DNA of 64,000 nucleotides from Rhodoferax ferrireducens T118 (GTDB lineage Bacteria > Pseudomonadota > Gammaproteobacteria > Burkholderiales > Burkholderiaceae_C), in the NCBI RefSeq assembly GCF_000013605.1, contig NC_007908.1:3720001-3784000 (forward strand), written 5' to 3'. Below are positions 53,809-62,262 of the stretch, in pieces. A model generated the notes under the pieces. That model made no database searches. It was not told where the DNA came from and was given only the letters and a program-made list of their open reading frames with translations. Position numbers and translations under genes: made by a program. Each line of letters opens with the position of its first letter. Positions within the stretch are counted from its first letter, which is position 1.

Positions 53809-54621
53809 TTAGTTGCGATCCTGACCTCGTTCCTCATCTGGCAAGCGCTTTTTCTCCCGCCCTTGCGGTGGCTGGCGCCTCTGATCCTGGCCTGGCGCGC
53901 CACTCTGGCGCGGTGGCGCTTGGGTCGGGGCTACCCTGGGAGCCTGTTCGTTTCTCATTTGCGGCGGCTGCGCGCGCGGCGCTGCCGGACGGCCCTGCGG
54001 TGTCCGCTGTCCAGGCGCGGGCGCTGTGGGCACGGCTTGCTCCTGATAGTGCTGCCGCACTACGGTGTCACGCGGCTGATACCGGTAATTCTGGCCACGC
54101 AGCGAGCGCTGCTGTTCCGCCGGTGGGTATCGATCGCCTGAATAGCGTCGCTGGTAGTTGGGCAGCGGAGCGGGCGCGGGCGCTGAACTGCGGTTCCACT
54201 TGTCCCAGCCGCGTCTCTGCTGCTGCCATTCATGGCCCCAGTGCTCGCCCCAGCGGGGCGGCGCATCCGCGCGCCAGTCGCGGAAGTACACTGGCGGCGC
54301 CCGGTAGTAGCGCACCGGAATTCGCAGGACGAACAGGGGCACATACGCTGGCGCCACCAGACCCCAAGGACCGTTGTACCAGGAACTCGCATACCAGTTA
54401 TCGTCCTGATAGACCCAATACATGCCATCGTAAAAGAAGAAGTTTGAATTCAAACGTGGCGCGTAGTAGACCGGGTAGCCCGGCACCCGGACCAACTCCG
54501 GGTACACCGGCAGGTTGATCCCGATGCTGACACCAGGAAGCCCGATACCGACGCTTAGCTGGGCCATGGCCGAAGTCATCGACCCCAACAGCATCAAAAA
54601 CACAATGAGTAAGTAACGCAT
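53809..54621 (-). CDS. YXWGXW-type exported Pro/Gln-rich protein
   Basis: A 270-residue exported protein: signal peptide (LLIVFLMLLGSMTSAMAQ), a compact N-terminal domain with repeated Tyr/Trp (GMYWVYQDDNWYASSWYNGPW, about residues 66-86), and a long disordered Pro/Gln/Arg-rich tail (about 150-270). It looks like the small YXWGXW-repeat/BcpO-type family of betaproteobacterial envelope proteins. The upstream region has two GTGCG-N4-CGCAC palindromes. Confidence 0.75.
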   Translation of the reverse strand: MRYLLIVFLMLLGSMTSAMAQLSVGIGLPGVSIGINLPVYPELVRVPGYPVYYAPRLNSNFFFYDGMYWVYQDDNWYASSWYNGPWGLVAPAYVPLFVLRIPVRYYRAPPVYFRDWRADAPPRWGEHWGHEWQQQRRGWDKWNRSSAPAPAPLPNYQRRYSGDRYPPAEQQRSLRGQNYRYQPRDTVVRQHYQEQAVPTAPAPGQRTPQGRPAAPRAQPPQMRNEQAPRVAPTQAPPRQSGAPGQDQRRQPPQGREKKRLPDEERGQDRN

Positions 54622-54679
54622 TTTCTGTTCTCCAGTTGGATCACAAGTTGCAGCTTAGACGATTCCGGCAGAAAAGTCC

Positions 54680-54693
54680 GTGCGTTATCGCAC
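54680..54693. promoter_or_regulatory. GTGCG-TTAT-CGCAC palindrome
   Basis: Perfect five-base arms; 59 bp upstream of ATG 54621. On the gene's strand it reads GTGCGATAACGCACGGAC, the tail shared with the 51919 site. Confidence 0.55.
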
Positions 54694-54716
54694 CTTGCTG
54701 CGCCAAGGGTCTTGAT

Positions 54717-54730
54717 GTGCGTTGGCGCAC
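54717..54730. promoter_or_regulatory. GTGCG-TTGG-CGCAC palindrome
   Basis: Second copy, 37 bp from the first (centre to centre), in the same intergenic space. Confidence 0.55.
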
Positions 54731-54742
54731 CGACAAGCGGCA

Positions 54743-57700
54743 TCAGACCCGCCTCACAAACGCCTCGAACTGATCCAGCGGCAGCGGACGGCAAAACAGA
54801 TAGCCCTGGCAGGCATGGCAGCCCAAACGGGCCAGAAAATCCCTCTGCGCCTCGATTTCAACCCCCTCCGCGATGACCGCCAGGCCCAGGCTGTCGCCCA
54901 GCGCGATGACCATCCTGGCGATGGCGGCATCGTTGGGGTCGATGAGAATGTTCCTGACAAAACCCTGGTCGATCTTCAGCTGATCCAGCGGCAGGCGTTT
55001 CAGATAGGACAGCGAGGAATAGCCGGTGCCGAAATCGTCCAGGGAGAAGCCAACGCCTTTTTCTTTCAGGATGCTCATCTTGGCGATGACGTCTTCCACG
55101 TCACCGATCAGCAGACTCTCGGTCAGTTCCAGCTTGAGCCGTTGCGGGTTAGTGCCAGTGCTGTCAAGAACCGTCAACACCTGGTTCACAAAATCCGCCT
55201 GATGGAACTGGCGGACGCTGACGTTGACCGCAACCGTCAGGTGGGCCATCTCAGGCCGGGTGGCCCACTGGGCCAATTGGGTGCATGCGGCGTCCAGCAC
55301 CCAACGACCCAGCGGCAGGATCAAGCCGGTGTCCTCAGCCAGCGCAATGAATTCGCCAGGCGCTACCAGGCCACGTTCAGGATGTTGCCAGCGCAACAGC
55401 GCCTCGCACCCTGTCAGGTGGCCCTGGCCGTCCACCTGAGCCTGATAGTAGAGAAGAAACTCATCACTCGTAACAGCCCTGCGCAAACCTGCTTCCAATG
55501 CAGCGCGCGACGTGACCACGGCCTGCATTTCCGGGTCGAAAAAGCGCAGCGTGTTGCGACCTACCGCCTTGGCCTGGTACATGGCCAGATCGGCCCGCTT
55601 CAGTAGATCCTCAGTGGTCTCCTGCTGCTCGGAAAACAGCGTAATGCCGATGCTGGCCGTGCTTTGATACTCATAGCCGTCCAGAGAGTAGGTCTGCTTG
55701 AGCGAGGCCAGAATTCTTTTGGCCAGGGTTTCAGCCTGGGTGGCGGCCGCCTCCAGGTGCTCACTCAGATTCTCGAGCATCACCACGAATTCATCGCCAC
55801 CCAACCGGGCCACCGTGCCACCCTCGTGCACACAGCTTGCCAGCCGTTGGGCGACTTGCTGCAGCAGCAGATCGCCCTTGTCATGGCCAAGGGTGTCGTT
55901 GAGGGTCTTGAAATTGTCAAGGTCGATCAGCAGCAGCGCCCCTTGGCGCCGGTGACGGGCACTCGCGGCCAAGGCCTGCTGCAGCCGGTCGAGCAGGAGC
56001 CGCCGGTTGGGCAGGCCGGTCTGCAAGTCAAAGAACGCCAGATTGCGGATCTCGTCCTCCGCTGCCTTGCGCCGGGTGATGTCCATGAAGGTGCCGACGT
56101 AGTGGGTGACAATTCCACCGTTCTCCTTGACAGCGGTGATGGAGAGCAACTCCGGATAGGCTTCGCCGTTCTTGCGCCGGTTCCAGATTTCGCCTTGCCA
56201 AGATCCGGTACGCCTGATACTTTCCCACATCGCGGCATAGAAGGCTTTGTCATGGCGCCCCGACTGGAGCAGGCGCGGGTTATGGCCTACGACTTCATCG
56301 GCGCTGTAGCCGGTAATTTCGGTGAAGGCCCGGTTGATCCTCAGGACGGCGCCCTGTGCATCGGTGACGGTCATGCCCTCCTGGGACTCGAAGGCGGTGG
56401 CGGCGATGCGAAGCGCCTCCTCGGCCTGCTTGCGCTCGGTGATATCTCGGGACAGGACGATAAAACGCGGCTCTTGCCTCTGGCCCACCGACTTGCGGGC
56501 AACGGACAGTTCAAACCAGGCCCTGCCATGCGCAAGCTGCAATTCAAACTGCTTGCCCGTTGATGTGCCCTTTTCATTCGCCTCGCGCAACGCCGACAAA
56601 CAAATGCTGGCGGCTTCGGGAGGCAGGACGTCAGACACCGTTTTGCCGATCAAATCTTCTGCCGGTGCGGCCAATAGGTCAGCGCGCGAAGAACGGCAGT
56701 CATAGTAACGACCATCGAGTCCAAGCACGAACAGCGGGTCCGGGATCGCATCAAACGTGGCTTGCAGCTGGTTTTGGGACCGCTGCACTTGTGTATTGAG
56801 CGCTTCGAGCATCCGGTTGGAGCGCCGCAGACGAAGCAGGAAGTACGCGCTACCGGCAAAGACAAGGGCACTGCCGCCGAGCACGGTCCACAGCCAGCGC
56901 TCCTGCAGGGCGCGCTGGCGCAGCTCAGCGGATTGTTGCTCGTTGCGACGGGTCAATTCGTTGATTTCGCGCTGCTTGTTCTCGGTTGCGTAGCGTTCGG
57001 CAAGTTCCACCATGCGTGCGCTGGCTTTTTCGCGCGCCACCTTGTCCGCCAGGTCGGCCGCTTCGACAAAGAGCTGGTAGGCTCGCTGGTGGTCACCGTC
57101 AACGGTGCCAATCTCGGCCATGCGCCGCGCACTGCCGCTCAGGTAAACGGGCAAACCAATTTCTTTGGCGAGCCCATAAGCCCTCTCGGCATCGGCCCGT
57201 GCGGCCGCGTTGCGGCTTAAGGCCTGAAGACTGGTGCTGCGCGCATTCAGCGTAAACCAGAGACCGATGGGGTTCGGATATTTTTCATAGATCGCGACCA
57301 CTTCCTCCAGCAGCAGCACGGCTTCGCCGTAGCGGCCCTGCTTGCGAAGCAAGTCCGCAAAGCCAAACAGCCCGTAGCTCAGACTGAAGGGGCTACCGAC
57401 TGAGCGGAACATGGCAATCGCCTCGCGCGTCAAACGTTCGCCTTCAGCAACACGGCCAAGGCTCGCCGTCACCCCGCCAAGACCGTGAACGGCGTGTGCT
57501 TCCAGAATTTTCGAGTGGGCAATGCGAGCGTAGTCGCGCATCTGCAGGTAGTGCTCGCCAGCCTGCGCGTAGCGCCCGCTGAGATCGAATGAAATGGCCA
57601 GGCCCTGATGGGCGTAGGTCAGCGCAAGGGGGTCTTTCGTGCGTTTGGCAATTTCCATGGCCTGCATGGCCATGGTGACGGAATTGTCAAAGTCATTGAC

Positions 57701-58252
57701 GCGGCGGTACATCATGGACATCCTCAGCAGCGCTTCGCCGAGCAAGTCAGGCCGGTTCACGTCTTCGAGCAGTTCCACGCTGCGGGTGGTGGCAGTAATG
57801 GACGCGTCAATCCGGGCCTGGTTGACGGCGTTCAACGCCACGTTGAGCTGTGCCTCGGCCTGCCCCACCCGGTCCCCCTGCCGTTGCGCCAGTTCCAGGG
57901 CGGTTTCAGCGTTCTTTTGCGCCTTTTCGGTCAACGACAGATAAACCTCGATACGGGCCAGCAGATTGAGCACCCGGGCCCGGTCAACGGGTGTGGCATC
58001 GGCGGGCAGGCTGGCCTGCAAGCGCTGCGCCTGCGTGTAGGCGCGAGGCACGTCATTTTCCGCCAGTACCCGGGTCTGGCCCGCTTGTGTGCGCCAGTCA
58101 TTGAGCGAGGTGGCCGCCTGGACCGGGCCAGGCAGGCAAAGGCCCAAAATCCCGGCAAGAACCACCCAGACCGCAAGTAACAAGCGGCAGGTACCGCGCC
58201 GTTCGACGGGAGGGCGCCATCCTGAATGACTCGGTAAAAAATTCGTCGCCAT
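54743..58252 (-). CDS. TPR-PAS-PAS-GGDEF-EAL c-di-GMP enzyme
   Basis: A 1169-residue membrane protein. Signal/TM (about 24-46), periplasmic TPR-like helical repeats (about 60-400), TM (about 450-472), PAS (about 488-600), PAS with PAC (about 615-735), GGDEF (about 745-905; RLGGDEFVVML) and EAL (about 925-1160; CEALLRWQHPERG and DDFGTGYSSLSYLKR). All signature residues intact, so dual activity is possible. It is 11 bp downstream of the TonB-dependent receptor gene and very likely in the same operon. The TPR domain may sense envelope state or interact with the receptor. Confidence 0.93.
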   Translation of the reverse strand: MATNFLPSHSGWRPPVERRGTCRLLLAVWVVLAGILGLCLPGPVQAATSLNDWRTQAGQTRVLAENDVPRAYTQAQRLQASLPADATPVDRARVLNLLARIEVYLSLTEKAQKNAETALELAQRQGDRVGQAEAQLNVALNAVNQARIDASITATTRSVELLEDVNRPDLLGEALLRMSMMYRRVNDFDNSVTMAMQAMEIAKRTKDPLALTYAHQGLAISFDLSGRYAQAGEHYLQMRDYARIAHSKILEAHAVHGLGGVTASLGRVAEGERLTREAIAMFRSVGSPFSLSYGLFGFADLLRKQGRYGEAVLLLEEVVAIYEKYPNPIGLWFTLNARSTSLQALSRNAAARADAERAYGLAKEIGLPVYLSGSARRMAEIGTVDGDHQRAYQLFVEAADLADKVAREKASARMVELAERYATENKQREINELTRRNEQQSAELRQRALQERWLWTVLGGSALVFAGSAYFLLRLRRSNRMLEALNTQVQRSQNQLQATFDAIPDPLFVLGLDGRYYDCRSSRADLLAAPAEDLIGKTVSDVLPPEAASICLSALREANEKGTSTGKQFELQLAHGRAWFELSVARKSVGQRQEPRFIVLSRDITERKQAEEALRIAATAFESQEGMTVTDAQGAVLRINRAFTEITGYSADEVVGHNPRLLQSGRHDKAFYAAMWESIRRTGSWQGEIWNRRKNGEAYPELLSITAVKENGGIVTHYVGTFMDITRRKAAEDEIRNLAFFDLQTGLPNRRLLLDRLQQALAASARHRRQGALLLIDLDNFKTLNDTLGHDKGDLLLQQVAQRLASCVHEGGTVARLGGDEFVVMLENLSEHLEAAATQAETLAKRILASLKQTYSLDGYEYQSTASIGITLFSEQQETTEDLLKRADLAMYQAKAVGRNTLRFFDPEMQAVVTSRAALEAGLRRAVTSDEFLLYYQAQVDGQGHLTGCEALLRWQHPERGLVAPGEFIALAEDTGLILPLGRWVLDAACTQLAQWATRPEMAHLTVAVNVSVRQFHQADFVNQVLTVLDSTGTNPQRLKLELTESLLIGDVEDVIAKMSILKEKGVGFSLDDFGTGYSSLSYLKRLPLDQLKIDQGFVRNILIDPNDAAIARMVIALGDSLGLAVIAEGVEIEAQRDFLARLGCHACQGYLFCRPLPLDQFEAFVRRV

Positions 58253-58263
58253 GGGTCATTTCA

Positions 58264-60909
58264 TCAGAATCGAGCGGTCACAGCAAGGCTGACTTGCGTG
58301 TCGTTGATCCAGCTACTCTGAGGTCTTGTTTCCACACCGTAGTAAGAACTGCGCCTCGTGCCAAGCAAGTTCGTGCCCGCGATCACGAATGAGATTTTCT
58401 CGCTGAATCGATAGCTCAGCGACGCGTCAAGCCAGCCGTAGGCCCGGGTGTAAATGGGCAGTGCACCGACGCCCACGATGTTGGTGACACCGCTCAAGAA
58501 TTTGTCGCGCCAGTTGTAGGCGAGGCGAGCTGACAGCCTGCCCTTCTCGTACATGCCAATGAGGTTGACGCTGTGCCTGGAGAGATTTTGCAGCGCCACC
58601 TTTTCACCCAGGGTGCGGTCGAGGGTCTCGCTGTCGACATAGGTGTAGTTCGCCTGCAGGCCAAGGCCGCTCAGCCAGGACGGCAGGAAATCGTAGAACT
58701 GCTGGTAGCCAAGCTCGAAACCCTTGATGTCGGCCGCGGCGCTGTTTTGCGGACGGCTCACTTGGTACGCGACGCCGTCCACCACTTCCGGGCTGCTCAC
58801 CGTGGTCACGAAACCCTCAACTTTCTTCAGGAAGCCGGTGAGGTGAACTGCCGTGCTCTTGTTGAAATATTTTTCCACTGCCAGATCCAGATTGTCGGCG
58901 CGGATCGGCTTGAGTTCCGGATTGCCCGCGCTACCCTGATTCAGCGCTGGGTTGATGGCGTTTGGCAGCAGCGTCAGTGAAGGTGAGAGTTGGTCGAAAT
59001 TCGGTCGCGTCAGGGTCCTGGAGGCCGCCGCACGAAGATACAGCCCCGGGCTGAGCAGGTAGCGCAGGTTCACGCTGGGCAGGTAGTCGGTGTAACGGCT
59101 GTCGACATGGACGGGCACCACCGCGCCGGTGGCCGGCACCGACTGGGCGCCCGCGACCCGCTCATGGGTACTGACCACGCGCAGGCCGATGTTGCCATCC
59201 AGCGGACCCTTCAACGGCAGGCCCGTGGCCGTGAACCGGGCCATGAGATACGCCGCCTGCGTGTCCTCGCTGATGTCCCACAGGCTCAGCGGGCTCGCTG
59301 TGGCGGGGATCGGCGTGGTGATGCCAAAGGCGTTGCGCAGTCCCACGGCATCGCGGGCCGTATCCAGATTGCCAACCAGGGTGTTGCGGATGCTGGCCGT
59401 GCCGGCGTAGAAATCATAAGGGTTGACCATGGCATATTGCGGCAGGGCTGCGACCGGAATACCTGCTACGCCGGCGTCGGCAACCACCAGGCCGGACGCA
59501 TTGCTGGCACCACGCCGGGCATAACGCACCCCGGCCAGGAGCGTATTGACCAAGCTGTCCGAAACCTCGTATTCCCCATCCAGCCGAACGGTGGCCTGGT
59601 CGCCTTCGAAGCGCCGCAAACGGTAGGCGATACCCGTGTACTGCAAATTGGCGGGGTCCAGCAGATTTGTCCCGGTGATGCTCGAACTGGGGACATCGGT
59701 GGACAGGTCTTGCGTGAAGTTGGCGGCAGTGCCGCCCAAGGTCAGGCCGGAGAAAAAGAGAGTGTTGCTGCTTTGGGTGTAGCTCACATCCGACTTGAGC
59801 GTGAGCGCCTTGCCGCTCCAAACCCCGCCCACGGCGGCCTGTTTCGTCCGGTCAAGCGTGTCACGGGCGAAGCTCAGAATCGAGACCGGCGCGTTCATCC
59901 AGGTGATGTGGCTCACGTCATTCGTGCCCGGAAACACGGCAGCGCTGCCAGGCACCAACGCCGGTGACGCCAAGACGTTGCTTTGCCAGGAGTTCTGGCG
60001 GGTCTGAAATTCCGTGTAACTGCCCTCGGCATAGAGTTCCAGGTCTGCCGCCGGGCGCCACTGCAGCACCACATGGGCGGTGCTGCGTTTGCGATTGCCC
60101 AGACTGATGGTTTCCGATGTTCCGTTGGGTGCGATGACGGTCTGACCCGCCATGAGATCGGTGCGGGCTTGTGGGTTGCCGGTGCCTTTTTGATCCTCGC
60201 GAAAGGCGCGGTCCTGGTACGCAAGATTCACGAGCACGCCGAACTCCCCGGCGCTGGTCGTTTTCCAGCGATTGCTTGCCAGGACAGAAAATTGCGTTGC
60301 ATTGCGGTCTGCCAGATCGCCGTAGATCAGCCGGGTTGAGCCAACAATCTCACGGCCTTTGAAATCAAAGGGACGGCGAGTGCGCAGATCGATCAATCCG
60401 CCCACCCCACCCTCGATGTGCTCGGCAGAGGAGGTTTTGTAGACGTCGATGCCGGATACCAGCTCGGACGCCATGTCGGCGAAATCAAAATTGCGCCCGG
60501 CCCCGGCCGTGAACACTTCGCGGCCATTGAGCGTCGTCTCCATCTGCGTGAGACCGCGAATGGAGATACCGGTGCCATCCCCGCGATCACGGGCAATCTG
60601 CAGGCCGGTCACGCGCTGCAACGCGTCGGTGACGCTGAAGTCCGGCAACTTGGTGATGTCATCGGCAACGATGGAGTCGACGATTTCGAGCTTGTCGCGC
60701 TTGATCTCCTGGGCCGAGGCCAGGCTGGCGCGCACACCGACCACGACGACTTCGCGCAGAACACCGGTCTGGGCATTGTCATCCGGGGCCGGCAAGGTCG
60801 AATGGGTCCCGGCGCCGGACTGGGCCAACGCCGGCGACATATTGGTCGCGAACAGCGCACAGACGCTTGCCCGCAACAGGTGTCTTGGTTTGATTGGCAA
60901 GGCGTTCAT
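58264..60909 (-). CDS. TonB-dependent receptor (TIGR01782-like)
   Basis: An 881-residue outer-membrane receptor. Signal peptide (LLRASVCALFATNMSPALAQ), a plug with VVVVGVRASLASAQEIKRDKLEIVDSIVADDITKLPD (positions 53-90), the plug signature IARDRGDGTGISIRGL and TTLNGREVFTAGAGR, then a 22-strand barrel ending LAVTARF. The sequence type is that of carbohydrate/aromatic-compound receptors rather than siderophore ones, but the ligand is not known. A perfect palindrome lies 65 bp upstream. Co-transcribed with a c-di-GMP enzyme. Confidence 0.93.
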   Translation of the reverse strand: MNALPIKPRHLLRASVCALFATNMSPALAQSGAGTHSTLPAPDDNAQTGVLREVVVVGVRASLASAQEIKRDKLEIVDSIVADDITKLPDFSVTDALQRVTGLQIARDRGDGTGISIRGLTQMETTLNGREVFTAGAGRNFDFADMASELVSGIDVYKTSSAEHIEGGVGGLIDLRTRRPFDFKGREIVGSTRLIYGDLADRNATQFSVLASNRWKTTSAGEFGVLVNLAYQDRAFREDQKGTGNPQARTDLMAGQTVIAPNGTSETISLGNRKRSTAHVVLQWRPAADLELYAEGSYTEFQTRQNSWQSNVLASPALVPGSAAVFPGTNDVSHITWMNAPVSILSFARDTLDRTKQAAVGGVWSGKALTLKSDVSYTQSSNTLFFSGLTLGGTAANFTQDLSTDVPSSSITGTNLLDPANLQYTGIAYRLRRFEGDQATVRLDGEYEVSDSLVNTLLAGVRYARRGASNASGLVVADAGVAGIPVAALPQYAMVNPYDFYAGTASIRNTLVGNLDTARDAVGLRNAFGITTPIPATASPLSLWDISEDTQAAYLMARFTATGLPLKGPLDGNIGLRVVSTHERVAGAQSVPATGAVVPVHVDSRYTDYLPSVNLRYLLSPGLYLRAAASRTLTRPNFDQLSPSLTLLPNAINPALNQGSAGNPELKPIRADNLDLAVEKYFNKSTAVHLTGFLKKVEGFVTTVSSPEVVDGVAYQVSRPQNSAAADIKGFELGYQQFYDFLPSWLSGLGLQANYTYVDSETLDRTLGEKVALQNLSRHSVNLIGMYEKGRLSARLAYNWRDKFLSGVTNIVGVGALPIYTRAYGWLDASLSYRFSEKISFVIAGTNLLGTRRSSYYGVETRPQSSWINDTQVSLAVTARF

Positions 60910-60974
60910 TCAATCCTCCGTGACTAAGCACCAGGTCGCCCACGGGGCGGCGTGCGGGCATCAGCCTGCCATCT

Positions 60975-60990
60975 TTTGGATTCATCCAAA
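60975..60990. promoter_or_regulatory. Palindrome upstream of TonB receptor gene
   Basis: TTTGGAT-TC-ATCCAAA, seven-base perfect arms, 65 bp before the ATG on the - strand. Fits a dimeric repressor operator (LacI/GntR-like size). Confidence 0.55.
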
Positions 60991-61204
60991 GTGAGATGTG
61001 CTGTCTCTGGCCCGGCGGTATGTTTCGCCGATTGAGGTCTTATCACACCGTACAACGGCCGCGCGCTTGTCGCCATTCTGACTTCTTTTACGAGGGAAAA
61101 CCATCAGCGCCTGGCCTCCCTGTTCAAGCGAATTGACGGCGGCACGGATCGGGTCAATACCCGGCTTTTTCCGGCTACGCGCACCGGACAGCCTGCCGGA
61201 TCAG

Positions 61205-61272
61205 CGTTGAAATGCTACTGAATTAATAGCCATATATGTATATTTCACGGGGGCTAGAGGCCTAAAACGTAT
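61205..61272 (+). repeat. Dispersed repeat, copy 9
   Basis: GAAATGCTACTGAATTAATA then GCCATATATGTATATTTCAC and GGGGGCTAGAGGCCTAAAAC: near-consensus copy directly after the response regulator stop. Confidence 0.85.
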
Positions 61273-61275
61273 AAA

Positions 61276-62262
61276 TCATCCTTCAAATTGCGGATGCAGC
61301 TGGCGGATGCGGCTCATCGCCATGCCGGCCGCCGCCGTGCGGGTCTCCACGCCCAGCTTGGCAAACACATGCTCCAGGTGTTTCTTGACCGTCATCGGGC
61401 TGGAGCCCAGGATGTCGCCAATGTCGCGGTTGATCTTACCCTTGACCACCCAGTACAGCACCTCGGCCTCGCGCGGTGTCAGCTTGAAGCTCAGGGCGAT
61501 GGCTTCGATCACGCTCTCGTCCGACACCTCCTGCATGATGATGAGCCAGTCGCCGCCGCCCTCGGAGTCACCGATTTGCTGGTGCAGGCGAAAGGTCAGG
61601 CGCTTCGGACCCAGCTCGATACTCAGGCGCGGCGGCTCGGTCAGCGCCACGGCATCATTCACATGGCGACGCAGCCACTGGCAGACCGGCTCGGGCGTTT
61701 TCGGCGCCTCGGTGCCGTAGTAGCGCAGCAGCAGTTCGCGTGCCAGCGGGGTTTGCCACATCAGTTTGCCGTCGCTCACACGCACGGTGATGCTGGCATA
61801 GCCAAAGGCGTCCAGCGCGGATCTAGCCTGGCGTTTTTCGCGCGCGCCTTGCAGGTGCACCTGCATGCGGGCCAGCACTTCTTTGGGCTTGATCGGTTTG
61901 GTGACGTAGTCGACACCACCCGCCTCCAGCGCGGCCACCAGGTATTCGGTGTCCAGCAGGCCGGTCATGAAGATGATGGGAATGTGCGCGGTTTGCGGCG
62001 CGGCTTTCAGGCGCCGCGCCACCTCAAAACCATCCATGCCGGGCATCATGGCGTCCAGCAACACAATATCGGGCAAGGCTTGCGCGGCGCGCTGCAAGGC
62101 AGCCTCGCCATGGGTGGCGACCAGCACGGTGTAACCGGATTCGTCCAGCGCGTCATGCAGCACCGACAGGTTGTCGGGCACGTCGTCCACGATCAGCACG
62201 AGGTCGCTGTTGGCACGGTCCAGGGTTTGGTCCAACGAGGGTTTGGGGGCGCTAGTTTTCAT
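61276..62262 (-). CDS. Receiver-PAS-like-LuxR response regulator
   Basis: A 328-residue regulator. Receiver (about 20-140: LIVDDVPDNL, phosphoacceptor IVLLDAMMPGMDGF, conserved Lys VTKPIKPKE), a middle domain (about 155-250) that resembles PAS, and a LuxR-type HTH (about 258-322: LTPREAEVLYWVVKGKINRDIGDILG). Its start overlaps the end of the upstream hybrid kinase gene by 11 bp. Probable final output of that kinase. Target genes unknown. Confidence 0.92.
   Translation of the reverse strand: MKTSAPKPSLDQTLDRANSDLVLIVDDVPDNLSVLHDALDESGYTVLVATHGEAALQRAAQALPDIVLLDAMMPGMDGFEVARRLKAAPQTAHIPIIFMTGLLDTEYLVAALEAGGVDYVTKPIKPKEVLARMQVHLQGAREKRQARSALDAFGYASITVRVSDGKLMWQTPLARELLLRYYGTEAPKTPEPVCQWLRRHVNDAVALTEPPRLSIELGPKRLTFRLHQQIGDSEGGGDWLIIMQEVSDESVIEAIALSFKLTPREAEVLYWVVKGKINRDIGDILGSSPMTVKKHLEHVFAKLGVETRTAAAGMAMSRIRQLHPQFEG

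Larger units (their letters stand above)
60910..61275. other. Intergenic region upstream of TonB receptor
   Basis: About 366 bp. Contains the receptor promoter, the palindrome TTTGGAT-TC-ATCCAAA (60975-60990), and a dispersed repeat copy (61205-61272) that ends at the stop of the response regulator gene. No coding frame is convincing. Confidence 0.7.
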
